Below the pieces are notes generated by a model. That model saw nothing but the letters and a program-made list of their open reading frames with translations, searched no databases and was not told the DNA's origin. Positions 1-6,457 of a DNA stretch of 6,457 nt are shown here, piece after piece. The position numbers and the translations under genes were made by a program. Origin of the DNA: Ruminococcus flavefaciens. GTDB taxonomy: Bacteria > Bacillota_A > Clostridia > Oscillospirales > Ruminococcaceae. Each line of letters starts with the position of its first letter. The first letter of the stretch is position 1. The stretch is from contig SFFP01000171.1 of the NCBI GenBank assembly GCA_004556875.1, positions 1 to 6,457 of the forward strand. Reading direction: 5' to 3'.

Positions 1-2064
1 CGGTTGCGGAGCTTGCTGCGAAGAATGACCCAGAGCTTGCAGTTAATGTGGAAGCTTTGAAAAAGGTCATTCCCAAAGACCTCTCGGCGGCGGAAATCTC
101 TGTCCGTCTGGGTGCGACTTGGATACCGCAGGAAGATATACAGCGGTTTGTGATGGAGCTTTTAACTCCGTCAAGCTATGCCGCAGGCAGATTAAAGGTA
201 CGATACACCCCGATAAACGGAGACTGGTTCATAGAGAATAAAAGTTCCGATATGGGGAATGTAAAGGCGGACAGCACCTATGGTACGAAAAGGGCTTCCG
301 CCTATCGTATTATTGAGGACACCTTAAACCTGCGTGACACCCGTATCTTTGATTATGTGTATGACGAACACGGCAATAAAAAAGCGGTGTTCAATGCAAA
401 GGAAACTACGGCGGCACAGGCGAAGCAGGAAGTCATCAAGCAGGCGTTTCAGGATTGGATATGGAAAGACCCAGAACGGCGAAACCGCCTTGTCCGTTAT
501 TACAACGACACTTTTAACTCTGTGCGACCCCGTGAGTATGACGGAAGCCATATCACTTTTGGAGGTATCAGTCCAGAAATCACACTAAGACCCCATCAAG
601 TCAACGCTATCGCCCATATCCTTTATGGCGGCAATACGCTCCTTGCCCATAAGGTGGGAGCAGGAAAAACTTTTGAAATGGTAGCCGCCGCACAGGAAAG
701 CAAACGGCTCGGCTTATGCCAAAAGTCAATGTTTGTTGTGCCGAATCATCTTGTCGGTCAGTGGGCTTCCGAGTATCTGCGGCTCTATCCGAGTGCAAAT
801 ATCCTTGTTACAACAAAGCAGGATTTTGAAACGGGAAACCGCAAGAAGTTCTGTGGCAGGATTGCCACGGGCGACTATGACGCAGTCATTATCGGGCATT
901 CGCAGTTTGAAAAAATCCCGATGAGCATAGAACGCCAGAGGGAGCAGTTGGAAAAGCAGCTTGATGATATTGAGCGTGGCATTGACGATGTGCAGGCTTC
1001 AAAAGGCGAGCAGTTCACGGTCAAACAGTTAATGAAAACCCGAAAGGCAATCAAGACGAAGCTCGAAAAGCTTAACGACACCAAGCGTAAGGATACGGTT
1101 ATCGACTTTGAACAGCTCGGCGTTGACAGGCTTTTCATTGATGAGAGCCATTTTTATAAGAATTTGTACCTCTACACCAAGATGCGGAATGTGGGCGGTA
1201 TCGCCCAGACCGAAGCACAGAAATCAAGCGACCTCTTTATGAAATGCCGCTATCTGGACGAAATCACGGGCAACCGTGGCACGGTTTTCGCAACGGGTAC
1301 GCCTGTCAGCAATTCAATGGTTGAGCTGTACTCCGTTCAGAGGTACTTGCAGTATGACACTCTTGCACAGAACGGTTTGCAGCATTTTGACAGTTGGGCT
1401 TCTACCTTTGGAGAAACGGTTACAGCTCTGGAATTAGCACCCGAAGGCACGAATTACCGAGCCAAGACGAGGTTTGCCAAATTCTATAACCTGCCAGAAC
1501 TGATGCAGATGTTCCGTGAGGTGGCGGATATTCAGACCGCCGATATGCTAAAGCTCCCCGTGCCAAAGGTCAATTACCACAATATTAAGACCAAGCCGAG
1601 CGAGATACAGACCGAAATGGTAGCTTCCCTTGCGAAGCGGGCTGAGAAAGTCAGGGCAAGGCTTGTCGAGCCGAACATCGACAATATGCTCAAGATAACC
1701 AATGACGGGCGGAAACTGGCTCTTGACCAGAGAATGATTGACCCGATGCTGCCAGACGACCCAGAAAGTAAAGTCAATGCCTGCGTGGATAATGTGTACC
1801 GTATCTGGGAGGAACACGCCGATACCAAAGCGACACAGCTTGTGTTCTGCGACCTGTCCACCCCGAAAAATGATGGTACTTTCAATGTTTATGACGATAT
1901 GAGGGAGAAGCTGATAGCCCGTGGTATCCCTGCGGAGCAGATACGCTTTATCCACGAAGCGACCACCGATGCACAGAAAAAAGAGTTGTTCGGCAAGGTC
2001 AGAAGCGGAGAAGTCCGTGTGCTGTTCGGCTCTACTCCGAAGATGGGAGCAGGTACGAATGTGC
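1..2064 (+). CDS. SNF2-like helicase of a conjugative element, exon 1 (5' end outside window)
   Basis: This is the N-terminal exon of a very large ATP-dependent SF2/SNF2-type helicase. Proteins of this kind in Firmicute conjugative elements often also carry an N-6 DNA methylase domain; none is visible here. The frame is open from base 3, and the GTG at 48 has no ribosome-binding site, so it is an internal codon and the gene starts upstream. Visible motifs are LRPHQ (Q-motif-like) just before motif I, GAGKT at 657-671 (Walker A), DESH at 1140-1151 (Walker B/DExH), ATGTP at 1290-1304 (motif III) and GAGTNV at 2046-2063 (motif V). The coding exon ends after C2064, the first base of a split Gln codon completed by AG at 4816-4817. 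Without splicing, translation adds 12 residues and stops at 2100-2102. The two exons encode about 1017 residues in this window. The substrate is unknown; a DNA-processing or defence-related role in transfer is inferred. Helicase identity is secure, the exact cellular role is not. Confidence 0.93.
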
Positions 2065-2735
2065 GTGCGACTTGTTGTCGTACAAACTCTAATGTGGGAT
2101 AAAACCTGTATTAGAACTAAAATCGACGGCTGAATCCATTCAGCTAACTGATAATCCGAGGAGTGGAATGATGGGGTAACGCCCTGAAACGCTCCCCTTG
2201 ATACTACGACGTGCAAAGGCGGTGTAAAACGCTGTATGTGCGAAGCTCGTTGAAGAGAGACACCGAAACATTAAGTTGTCGAAAGCTGTCCAGAGGTGGA
2301 TGGTGTGTCCTATATGCCGGAGGTCTATAAACTGCCTATGGTGAGGATAGCTGGTAAAACAGCAGACGAACAGCCGAGTGTACGAGTCTAAAGCGTGATA
2401 TGGCAGAAATGTCATAACCGTAAATCTACGGGGTATGTGAGGTAAAGTAAAAATGGACGTTATGAAATACCTTACAGTGTTACAGGCACTGGCAAGCATA
2501 CAGGCTTATAGGCTGCACCTAAGGGTGGCATGAACAGATAGGAATATCGGAACAAGGGAAGGTCAGAACACGGAGTGTTTACACGCAATGAAGTGTTAGC
2601 AGGGAAAGCGATTGACATTAGTATAACCTGCTTTTATCTGACTGAAAGTGGAGCCACAGTACCAATGAAGCGGTGATAATAAGCCGTGGAGGGATAGGCT
2701 CCAGTCAATCAGTAAGAATCGAAATTTAATTCGTA
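2065..2735 (+). ncRNA. Group II intron ribozyme, domains I-III and start of domain IV
   Basis: This roughly 670-nt stretch has no protein gene and holds the 5' part of the catalytic RNA. It opens with a hairpin, GTGCGAC (2065-2071) pairing with GTCGTAC (2077-2083) across a 5-nt loop, comparable to the first hairpin of domain I in other group II introns. Most of the remainder up to about 2597 should be domain I, which recognises the exons. A probable domain II hairpin pairs AGCAGG (2598-2603) with CCTGCT (2627-2632). A probable domain III hairpin pairs TGGAGCC (2649-2655) with GGCTCCA (2697-2703). Domain IV begins near 2704 and carries the ORF. The hairpin arms are seen in the sequence; the domain names follow from order and size and would need covariance modelling to confirm. 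Short reading frames on either strand here show no protein features. Confidence 0.82.
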
Positions 2736-2781
2736 ATGAATCAAAGGTTCGAGTAAGACTAAGAAAGGCGGACAGCCGACT

Positions 2782-4695
2782 TTGGCAGTGCCGAAGAAAG
2801 TGCTGAAACGTCAGACTCTAAGAAACATTGAGTATTATGGATTGCAGGAGATATTTGACGAACTATACCAGAAAAGTTTAGAAAACAGAAAATTTAAAAA
2901 CCTGATGGAATTGATTTTGATGGAAGAAAATATCAAACTCGCCTATCGAAACATGAAAAAGAATGATGGAAGTACCACACCGGGGGTTGACGGAAAAACG
3001 ATAGAGCATTTAGCAAAAATGACTGAAAAAGAGGTCATCGAACTTGTCCGTAACAAACTGGAATGGTACACGCCGAAAGCCATCAGACGAGTGGAGATTG
3101 ACAAAGGTAATGGAAAGAAAAGACCACTTGGGATTGCTTCGATTGAAGACAGGCTGATACAGCAATGTATTCTGCAAGTGTTAGAGCCGATATGTGAAGC
3201 AAAATTTCACGATAGAAGCAATGGATTCCGCCCAAATAGAGGTGTGGAAAATGCACTTGCACAGGCAGAGAAACTTATACAGAGCAACAAACTGTATATC
3301 GTGGTGGATATTGACATTAAAGGATTTTTCGATAATGTCAGCCACGGAAAACTATTAAAACAGTTGTGGACGATAGGAATACAGGATAAAAAGCTCATTA
3401 GTATTATTTCAGCCATGTTAAAAGGAGAAATTGCAGAAATCGGTTTTCCAGAGAAAGGCACAGCTCAAGGGTCGATTATCTCACCATTGTTATCGAATGT
3501 GGTGTTGAATGAACTTGACTGGTGGATTGCCAGCCAGTGGGAATTTATGCCTACAAGACACGTCTATAAAGAAGCAATAAAGGCGAATGGAACTCAATCA
3601 AAGTCAAAGAAGTACAGGGCTTTGCGGAACAGCACATTAAAAGAGTGCTTCATCGTAAGGTACGCTGATGATTTTAAAATCTTTTGCAGGAAACACAAAG
3701 ATGCGGTTGTAATGTTTGAAGCCACAAAACAATGGCTCAAAACAAGGTTAGGACTGGATATTAGTCCAGAAAAATCAAAAATTGTCAATCTAAAACACAG
3801 TTATTCGGAATTTTTAGGATTCAGGATAAAAGTGCATAAGAAAGGCAAAGACACAAAATGTAAACCGCCAGTCGATAAGTATGTAGTAAAATCACATATC
3901 TCAGAAAAGGCTTTGAAGAAAATAAAAACCAACGCAAAAGAGAGAATCATAGCAATACAGAAAACGAATGGAAGCAGAGCCGGTGAGTATGCAATTCGGG
4001 ATTATAATAGCTTTGTCATGGGAATACAGAATTATTACAGCATGGCAACGTGCGTAAATCCAGATATACAGACTTTAGCCTATGAAATCAAGACAAGCAT
4101 AAAAATCAGATTAAATACAAGAGTGAAACGCAGAACTAACGAAGCATTAACACCATATCTTTCAGAAAGATATGGAAAAAGTAAAGAACTGCGATTTATA
4201 AACGGTGTGCCATTAGTCCCAATAGGATATGTGCAACATCGTGTTCCTCTCCACAAAAAGGCTGTAGTAAATAAATATACAGCTGAGGGAAGAAAAGAAA
4301 TACACAAACAATTAGAAACTGTAGATATAGAGAGGGTGCATGAACTTATGAGAACCCCTATCAGTAATGAAACTGTAGAATTTAATGATAACTGCGTTTC
4401 GCTGTTTGTGGCACAAAGAGGAAAATGTGCAATTTGCAAGCTGCCTCTAACTTTGGAAAATATGCGGTGTGTCCGTAAAATACCAAAATCTTGTGGCGGT
4501 GATGATAAATATAATAATCTGATTATTGTGCATAAAGAGATGGAAAGGCTGATAAAAAGTCAGGACAGCAAAGAAATCAAGCGTATTCTAAACAAATACA
4601 AACTGGAAAGTAATCAAAGACGGAAAGTAAATACCATAAGAAAAAATGCAGGATTAGAGGAAATAGACGTAAAAGCACTTGATAAGGAACTGTAA
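2782..4695 (+). CDS. ltrA: Group II intron reverse transcriptase/maturase (LtrA-like) with degenerate HNH domain
   Basis: This is the intron-encoded protein. Such proteins bind the intron RNA, help it fold and splice, and reverse-transcribe it at a new DNA site. At 637 aa it has the usual length for members with an endonuclease domain. RT blocks in order: GFRPNRG (RT2), DIDIKGFFDN near residues 176-185 with the catalytic Asp, GTAQGSIISPLLSN near 226-239 (RT4), YADD at residues 294-297 (3661-3672), and FLGFRIK (RT7). A maturase (X) region follows, around YNSFVMGIQNYY. The C-terminus is HNH-like: CAIC at 549-552, PKSCGG, and NNL at 578-580. However, CVRK stands where the family usually has HH, and MERLIK where it has IHRLIH, so nicking activity is doubtful. 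The TTG at 2782 is the first usable start in this frame and has only a weak purine stretch upstream. An ATG at 2736 would be in frame if one A in the 2743-2745 run were absent, so the true N-terminus is uncertain. Confidence 0.94.
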   Translation: MAVPKKVLKRQTLRNIEYYGLQEIFDELYQKSLENRKFKNLMELILMEENIKLAYRNMKKNDGSTTPGVDGKTIEHLAKMTEKEVIELVRNKLEWYTPKAIRRVEIDKGNGKKRPLGIASIEDRLIQQCILQVLEPICEAKFHDRSNGFRPNRGVENALAQAEKLIQSNKLYIVVDIDIKGFFDNVSHGKLLKQLWTIGIQDKKLISIISAMLKGEIAEIGFPEKGTAQGSIISPLLSNVVLNELDWWIASQWEFMPTRHVYKEAIKANGTQSKSKKYRALRNSTLKECFIVRYADDFKIFCRKHKDAVVMFEATKQWLKTRLGLDISPEKSKIVNLKHSYSEFLGFRIKVHKKGKDTKCKPPVDKYVVKSHISEKALKKIKTNAKERIIAIQKTNGSRAGEYAIRDYNSFVMGIQNYYSMATCVNPDIQTLAYEIKTSIKIRLNTRVKRRTNEALTPYLSERYGKSKELRFINGVPLVPIGYVQHRVPLHKKAVVNKYTAEGRKEIHKQLETVDIERVHELMRTPISNETVEFNDNCVSLFVAQRGKCAICKLPLTLENMRCVRKIPKSCGGDDKYNNLIIVHKEMERLIKSQDSKEIKRILNKYKLESNQRRKVNTIRKNAGLEEIDVKALDKEL

Positions 4696-4732
4696 GTTAC
4701 GATGTTAAAAAGTAGAAGTTACTGATGATGGA

Positions 4733-4766
4733 ACGCCGGATGAGGGGAAACTCTCACGTCCGGTGT
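4733..4766 (+). ncRNA. Group II intron domain V (catalytic hairpin)
   Basis: This is the most conserved part of the ribozyme and binds the catalytic metal ions. It is exactly 34 nt, the standard length. The lower stem pairs ACGCCGGA (4733-4740) with TCCGGTGT (4759-4766). It includes a CGC triad (4734-4736) with the usual central G-U pair. A two-nt AC bulge sits at 4756-4757. The upper stem pairs GAGGG (4742-4746) with CTCTC (4751-4755) and is closed by a GAAA tetraloop. All key elements are present, so the ribozyme looks competent. Confidence 0.95.
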
Positions 4767-4815
4767 GAAGTGGGGGAAAATCTGGAGATAACATCAAAGG
4801 ATTACCTATCACTAT
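4767..4815 (+). ncRNA. Group II intron domain VI with branch-point adenosine at 4808
   Basis: This domain supplies the nucleophile for lariat formation. GTGGGGG (4770-4776) pairs with CCTATCAC (4805-4812), leaving A4808 unpaired on the 3' strand. It lies 7 nt before the 3' splice site after T4815, the usual spacing for group II introns. The distal loop (4777-4804) is A-rich. The 3' boundary is supported independently by the restored helicase codon. Confidence 0.92.
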
Positions 4816-5807
4816 AGGACAGGCTCATAGCAATCCATAACCTTGACTGTCCGTGGCGTCCTTCCGACCTTGAACAAAGGCAGGGGCGTATCGAAAGGCA
4901 GGGTAATATGTTTCCAGAGGTGGAGGTTTACCGCTATGTGACCGAGCAGACTTTTGATGCTTATCTCTATCAGTTGGTGGAAAGCAAGCAGAAATTTATC
5001 AGCCAGATAATGACGAGCAAAAGCCCTGTACGCTCTGCCGAAGATGTGGACGAGGTTGCCCTGTCCTTTGCGGAGGTTAAAATGCTTGCCACAGGCGATG
5101 CCCGTTTTAAGGAAAAGATGGATTTGGATATACAGGTTTCCAAGCTCCGAGTGTTAAAGCAGAGTTATCTTTCCGAGCATTACGACCTTGAGGACAGGGT
5201 GCTGAAATACTATCCCCAGACCATTAAGGAGTATGAGGAACGCATTGCAGGCTATGAAAATGATGCAGCTCTTGCCGAGCAGCACAAGCCGCAGGGCGAG
5301 GATAAGTTCTGCCCGATGACCCTAAAAGGCGTGACCTACACCGAAAAGGCAGACGCAGGCGAGATGCTCCTTGCAATCTGTAAAGAGTATCCGATGTCCG
5401 CACCTACCGAAATTGGCAGCTACCGAGGTTTCCGAATGGAGATTTATTATGATACGGTCAACGCCCATTACTGTATGAACCTTTGCGGAAAAGCAAAGCA
5501 TAAGGTTGATTTAGGTGCTGATGCCCTCGGAAATCTGACCCGAATTGAAAACGAGCTGTCAAAGCTCCTCGTCAGACTGGAAGCAGTCAAGACCAAAAAG
5601 GAAGAAACTATCGCACAGCTTGAAACCGCAAAGGAGGAAATCAAGAAGCCTTTTGCCTTTGAAGATGAGCTGAAAGAAAAAACGGAACGGCTGAATGCTC
5701 TTAACATTGAGCTGAATCTGAATGAAAAAGATACTTCCGTTATGGATACCGAGCCAGAGCAGGCAGAAGAACAGCCCGAAAGAAAATGTGCAAGTCGGGA
5801 GAGATAA
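4816..5807 (+). CDS. SNF2-like helicase of a conjugative element, exon 2 (C-terminal part)
   Basis: This is the second exon of the interrupted helicase. It begins with AG, the last two bases of the split Gln codon, and continues in frame with exon 1 as DRLIAIHNLDCPWRPSDLE. Motif VI follows at once, QRQGRIERQG at 4875-4904, carrying the arginines that contact ATP in SF2 enzymes. Motif VI comes soon after motif V in the spliced protein, as expected. Next is the well-conserved block around EQTFDAYLYQ and a region with SAEDVDEVALSF. From about 5545 to 5720 a charged heptad-like stretch rich in Lys, Glu and Leu suggests a coiled coil. The tail is acidic and ends in KCASRER. The ATG at 4908 is internal: no convincing ribosome-binding site precedes it, and the conserved motif VI would be lost. 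The stop is TAA at 5805-5807, so the 3' end is intact. Confidence 0.93.
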
Positions 5808-5821
5808 TGCGGTTTGCATAT

Positions 5822-5850
5822 TTGTATTGCTGATTTCTGGGAAGTATAAT
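5822..5850 (+). promoter_or_regulatory. Possible sigma-A type promoter in front of the 109-aa gene
   Basis: A perfect TATAAT lies at 5845-5850. It is preceded, at 17-bp spacing, by TTGTAT at 5822-5827, a poor match to TTGACA (3 of 6). Transcription would begin near 5857, about 28 nt before the preferred GTG start. The sequence is located between the helicase stop and the next gene, where a promoter would be plausible, but the weak -35 box leaves a chance match possible. Confidence 0.45.
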
Positions 5851-5871
5851 AGGTGTAGATTAGTAAATGTC

Positions 5872-5876
5872 GGAGG
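5872..5876 (+). promoter_or_regulatory. Ribosome-binding site (GGAGG) that decides the GTG start at 5885
   Basis: A full GGAGG core ends 8 nt before the GTG at 5885. The in-frame ATG at 5867 lies upstream of this motif and has only a weak AGGTG at 5851-5855 too far upstream. The GTG is therefore the better start. Confidence 0.75.
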
Positions 5877-5884
5877 TGAAAGGT

Positions 5885-6214
5885 GTGCTTGATAATTTCA
5901 GATTTGAAACCTTTGTTGATGTGCATAGCAACATCTTTGCTGAATATCTAAGCTCCGTTATCGCAAAGCTGCCCAAAGAAAATCCAGAATACCGTTCCAT
6001 AGAGGAAAGGATAGAGGAACTCTACAAGGAGTATCCCAAAGTGATGGCAGTTTTGGATACGGAAAAGCCGAGCGATTTATCCGAGCAGGAATGTAAAGCT
6101 CTGATTGAAATTCTGGAGCTTCGGAACAGGCTCAGCGATATGCAGCAGGAAGCAATCTATTTCAGAGGGTGCTATGACAGCGTTGGGTATCTCAAAAAGG
6201 CAGGAATTTTATAA
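5885..6214 (+). CDS. Conserved-looking 109-aa protein of unknown function
   Basis: I do not recognise a named family. From the GTG at 5885 the product is 109 aa; an ATG at 5867 would give 115 aa, but the GGAGG at 5872-5876 supports the GTG. The protein is soluble-looking, acidic and probably all-helical, with no signal peptide, membrane segment or cysteine cluster (one Cys near the middle, one in the C-terminal motif). The middle carries paired Glu-rich helices (EERIEELYKEYPKVM). The C-terminus, EAIYFRGCYDSVGYLKKAGI, has a compact Gly/Tyr/Cys pattern that looks constrained. It follows the helicase by 77 nt on the same strand with similar base composition, so it belongs to the mobile-element backbone rather than to inserted cargo. 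It may be co-transcribed or use its own promoter at 5822-5850. It probably ends at the hairpin at 6217-6255. A role as an accessory to the helicase is only a guess from position. Confidence 0.82.
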   Translation: MLDNFRFETFVDVHSNIFAEYLSSVIAKLPKENPEYRSIEERIEELYKEYPKVMAVLDTEKPSDLSEQECKALIEILELRNRLSDMQQEAIYFRGCYDSVGYLKKAGIL

Positions 6215-6216
6215 CC

Positions 6217-6255
6217 AAGAACGGCGGCATTGGCGTAGAGCTGATGCCGTCTTTT
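6217..6255 (+). terminator. Probable intrinsic terminator after the 109-aa gene
   Basis: Just after the stop at 6214, GGCGGCAT (6223-6230, allowing a bulge) can pair with ATGCCGTC (6244-6251). The core is seven or eight pairs around a 13-nt loop. An outer AA pairs with TT, and the 3' arm runs into CTTTTA. The T-run is short (four), so termination may be partial. Confidence 0.5.
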
Positions 6256-6313
6256 ACATACCACGGAGGTGGAAAAAGACATCTATATGTGATAAAATGT
6301 TTAAAACAGTATT

Positions 6314-6318
6314 GGAGG
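6314..6318 (+). promoter_or_regulatory. Ribosome-binding site for the last gene
   Basis: GGAGG lies 6 nt before the ATG at 6325, close to ideal for a Firmicute. A second GGAGG at 6265-6269 has no usable start at a normal distance; the GTG overlapping it opens only a 7-codon frame. It may be a leftover from an earlier gene start. Confidence 0.75.
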
Positions 6319-6324
6319 AAAAGT

Positions 6325-6457
6325 ATGAATTATACAGAAAAAGAGAAAGAGTATTTTAATAATAAACTTTCTCAAGTAATATATAACCCTAATCGTTTTA
6401 AAGTATTGATTGGTGAGGATAGATTTTTGTTCGGTGTTGTTTCAGCAGGAGATAGTG
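6325..6457 (+). CDS. Start of an AT-rich gene of unknown function (3' end outside window)
   Basis: Only the first 44 codons are in the window, beginning MNYTEKEKEYFNNKLSQ and open to the last base. The ATG has a strong GGAGG 6 nt upstream. A hand count gives about 29% G+C for this part, clearly lower than the helicase exons and the 109-aa gene, and codons strongly favour A or T in third position. The visible N-terminus is charged and helical, followed by FKVLIGEDRFLFGVV, which could be paired beta strands. There is no signal peptide. I recognise no family and assign no function. The change in composition right after a terminator-like hairpin suggests inserted cargo. Confidence 0.7.
   Translation, partial: MNYTEKEKEYFNNKLSQVIYNPNRFKVLIGEDRFLFGVVSAGDS

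Larger units (their letters stand above)
2065..4815 (+). mobile_element. Group II intron with reverse transcriptase/maturase ORF, complete
   Basis: This is a self-splicing retroelement in the same orientation as its host gene. The 5' end GTGCG (2065-2069) fits the group II consensus GUGYG, and the 3' end is AT (4814-4815), fitting the AY rule. Deleting the 2751 nt joins C2064 to AG at 4816-4817 as CAG (Gln). The result is GAGTNV-Q-DRLIAIHNLDCPW in one frame, the expected continuation of this helicase. Domain V (34 nt), domain VI with a bulged A and the ORF in domain IV are all present, so the element looks full-length. Domain V and the RT-X-HNH protein resemble the IIB/chloroplast-like lineage; that class call is inference. 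The maturase ORF is visibly more AT-rich than the exons, consistent with independent arrival. I could not settle the exon-binding sites: GTATGT at 2234-2239 and 2433-2438 could each pair with exon bases 2059-2064, with G-U pairs. Confidence 0.96.

Noticed and set aside
2061..2065. An alternative intron 5' end at the first GTGCG (2061)
   Set aside because: Cutting before 2061 would join AAT to AG and break the helicase frame; cutting before 2065 restores CAG and the conserved motif.
1548..2216. A 222-aa reading frame on the minus strand
   Set aside because: It overlaps the helicase coding strand and crosses the intron boundary, has no ribosome-binding site and shows no recognisable motif; it is an antisense shadow.
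4694..4722. AAGTTAC repeated at 4694-4700 and 4716-4722
   Set aside because: A 7-nt direct repeat in the AT-rich end of domain IV is expected by chance and matches no known element.
4908..5807. A separate 299-aa gene starting at ATG 4908
   Set aside because: The frame continues upstream to the splice site through motif VI of the helicase, and no good ribosome-binding site precedes the ATG.
6105..6359. An 84-aa + strand frame overlapping the end of the 109-aa gene
   Set aside because: It lies out of frame over a better-supported gene, crosses the terminator-like hairpin and the start of the next gene, and lacks a ribosome-binding site.
1..6457. CRISPR array, tRNA or rRNA genes, toxin-antitoxin pair
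   Set aside because: No regularly spaced repeats, cloverleaf or rRNA-like sequence was seen, and the two small genes show no toxin or antitoxin motif.

Overview
This window looks like part of an integrative conjugative element, or a related mobile backbone, from a low-GC Gram-positive host, most likely a gut Clostridia/Lachnospiraceae-type Firmicute. That assignment is inferred from the kind of helicase, the strong GGAGG ribosome-binding sites and the gene order. No 16S or other taxonomic marker is present.

Layout, all on the + strand. (1) Positions 1-2064 and 4816-5807 are two exons of one very large SNF2-like (superfamily 2) helicase gene. Such genes in conjugative elements are often fused to a DNA methylase. 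The gene is already open at base 1, so its 5' part lies outside the window. (2) Positions 2065-4815 are a complete 2751-nt group II intron inserted inside a glutamine codon, between helicase motifs V and VI. Its ends (GTGCG...AT), a 34-nt domain V and a domain VI with a bulged A 7 nt from the 3' end can all be read directly. Removing it rejoins the helicase frame exactly. The intron encodes a 637-aa reverse transcriptase/maturase with an intact YADD site and a C-terminal HNH-type domain whose key histidines appear to be lost. (3) Positions 5808-5884 are a short intergenic region with a perfect TATAAT box and a GGAGG that favours a GTG start at 5885. (4) Positions 5885-6214 encode a 109-aa protein of unknown function. 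(5) Positions 6215-6324 hold a terminator-like hairpin, an orphan GGAGG and the leader of the next gene. (6) From 6325 to the window end runs the start of a markedly AT-rich gene of unknown function, possibly cargo.

How it fits together: the helicase can be made full-length only if the intron splices. Read through without splicing, it stops at 2102 with 12 intron-encoded residues and no motif VI. The maturase therefore serves the host element as well as the intron. Its conserved RT and maturase regions beside a decayed HNH domain suggest an intron kept for splicing, with reduced or endonuclease-independent mobility. The likely undescribed points are this insertion site, the HNH decay and a possible one-base shift at the maturase N-terminus. 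The intron and helicase families themselves are known types.
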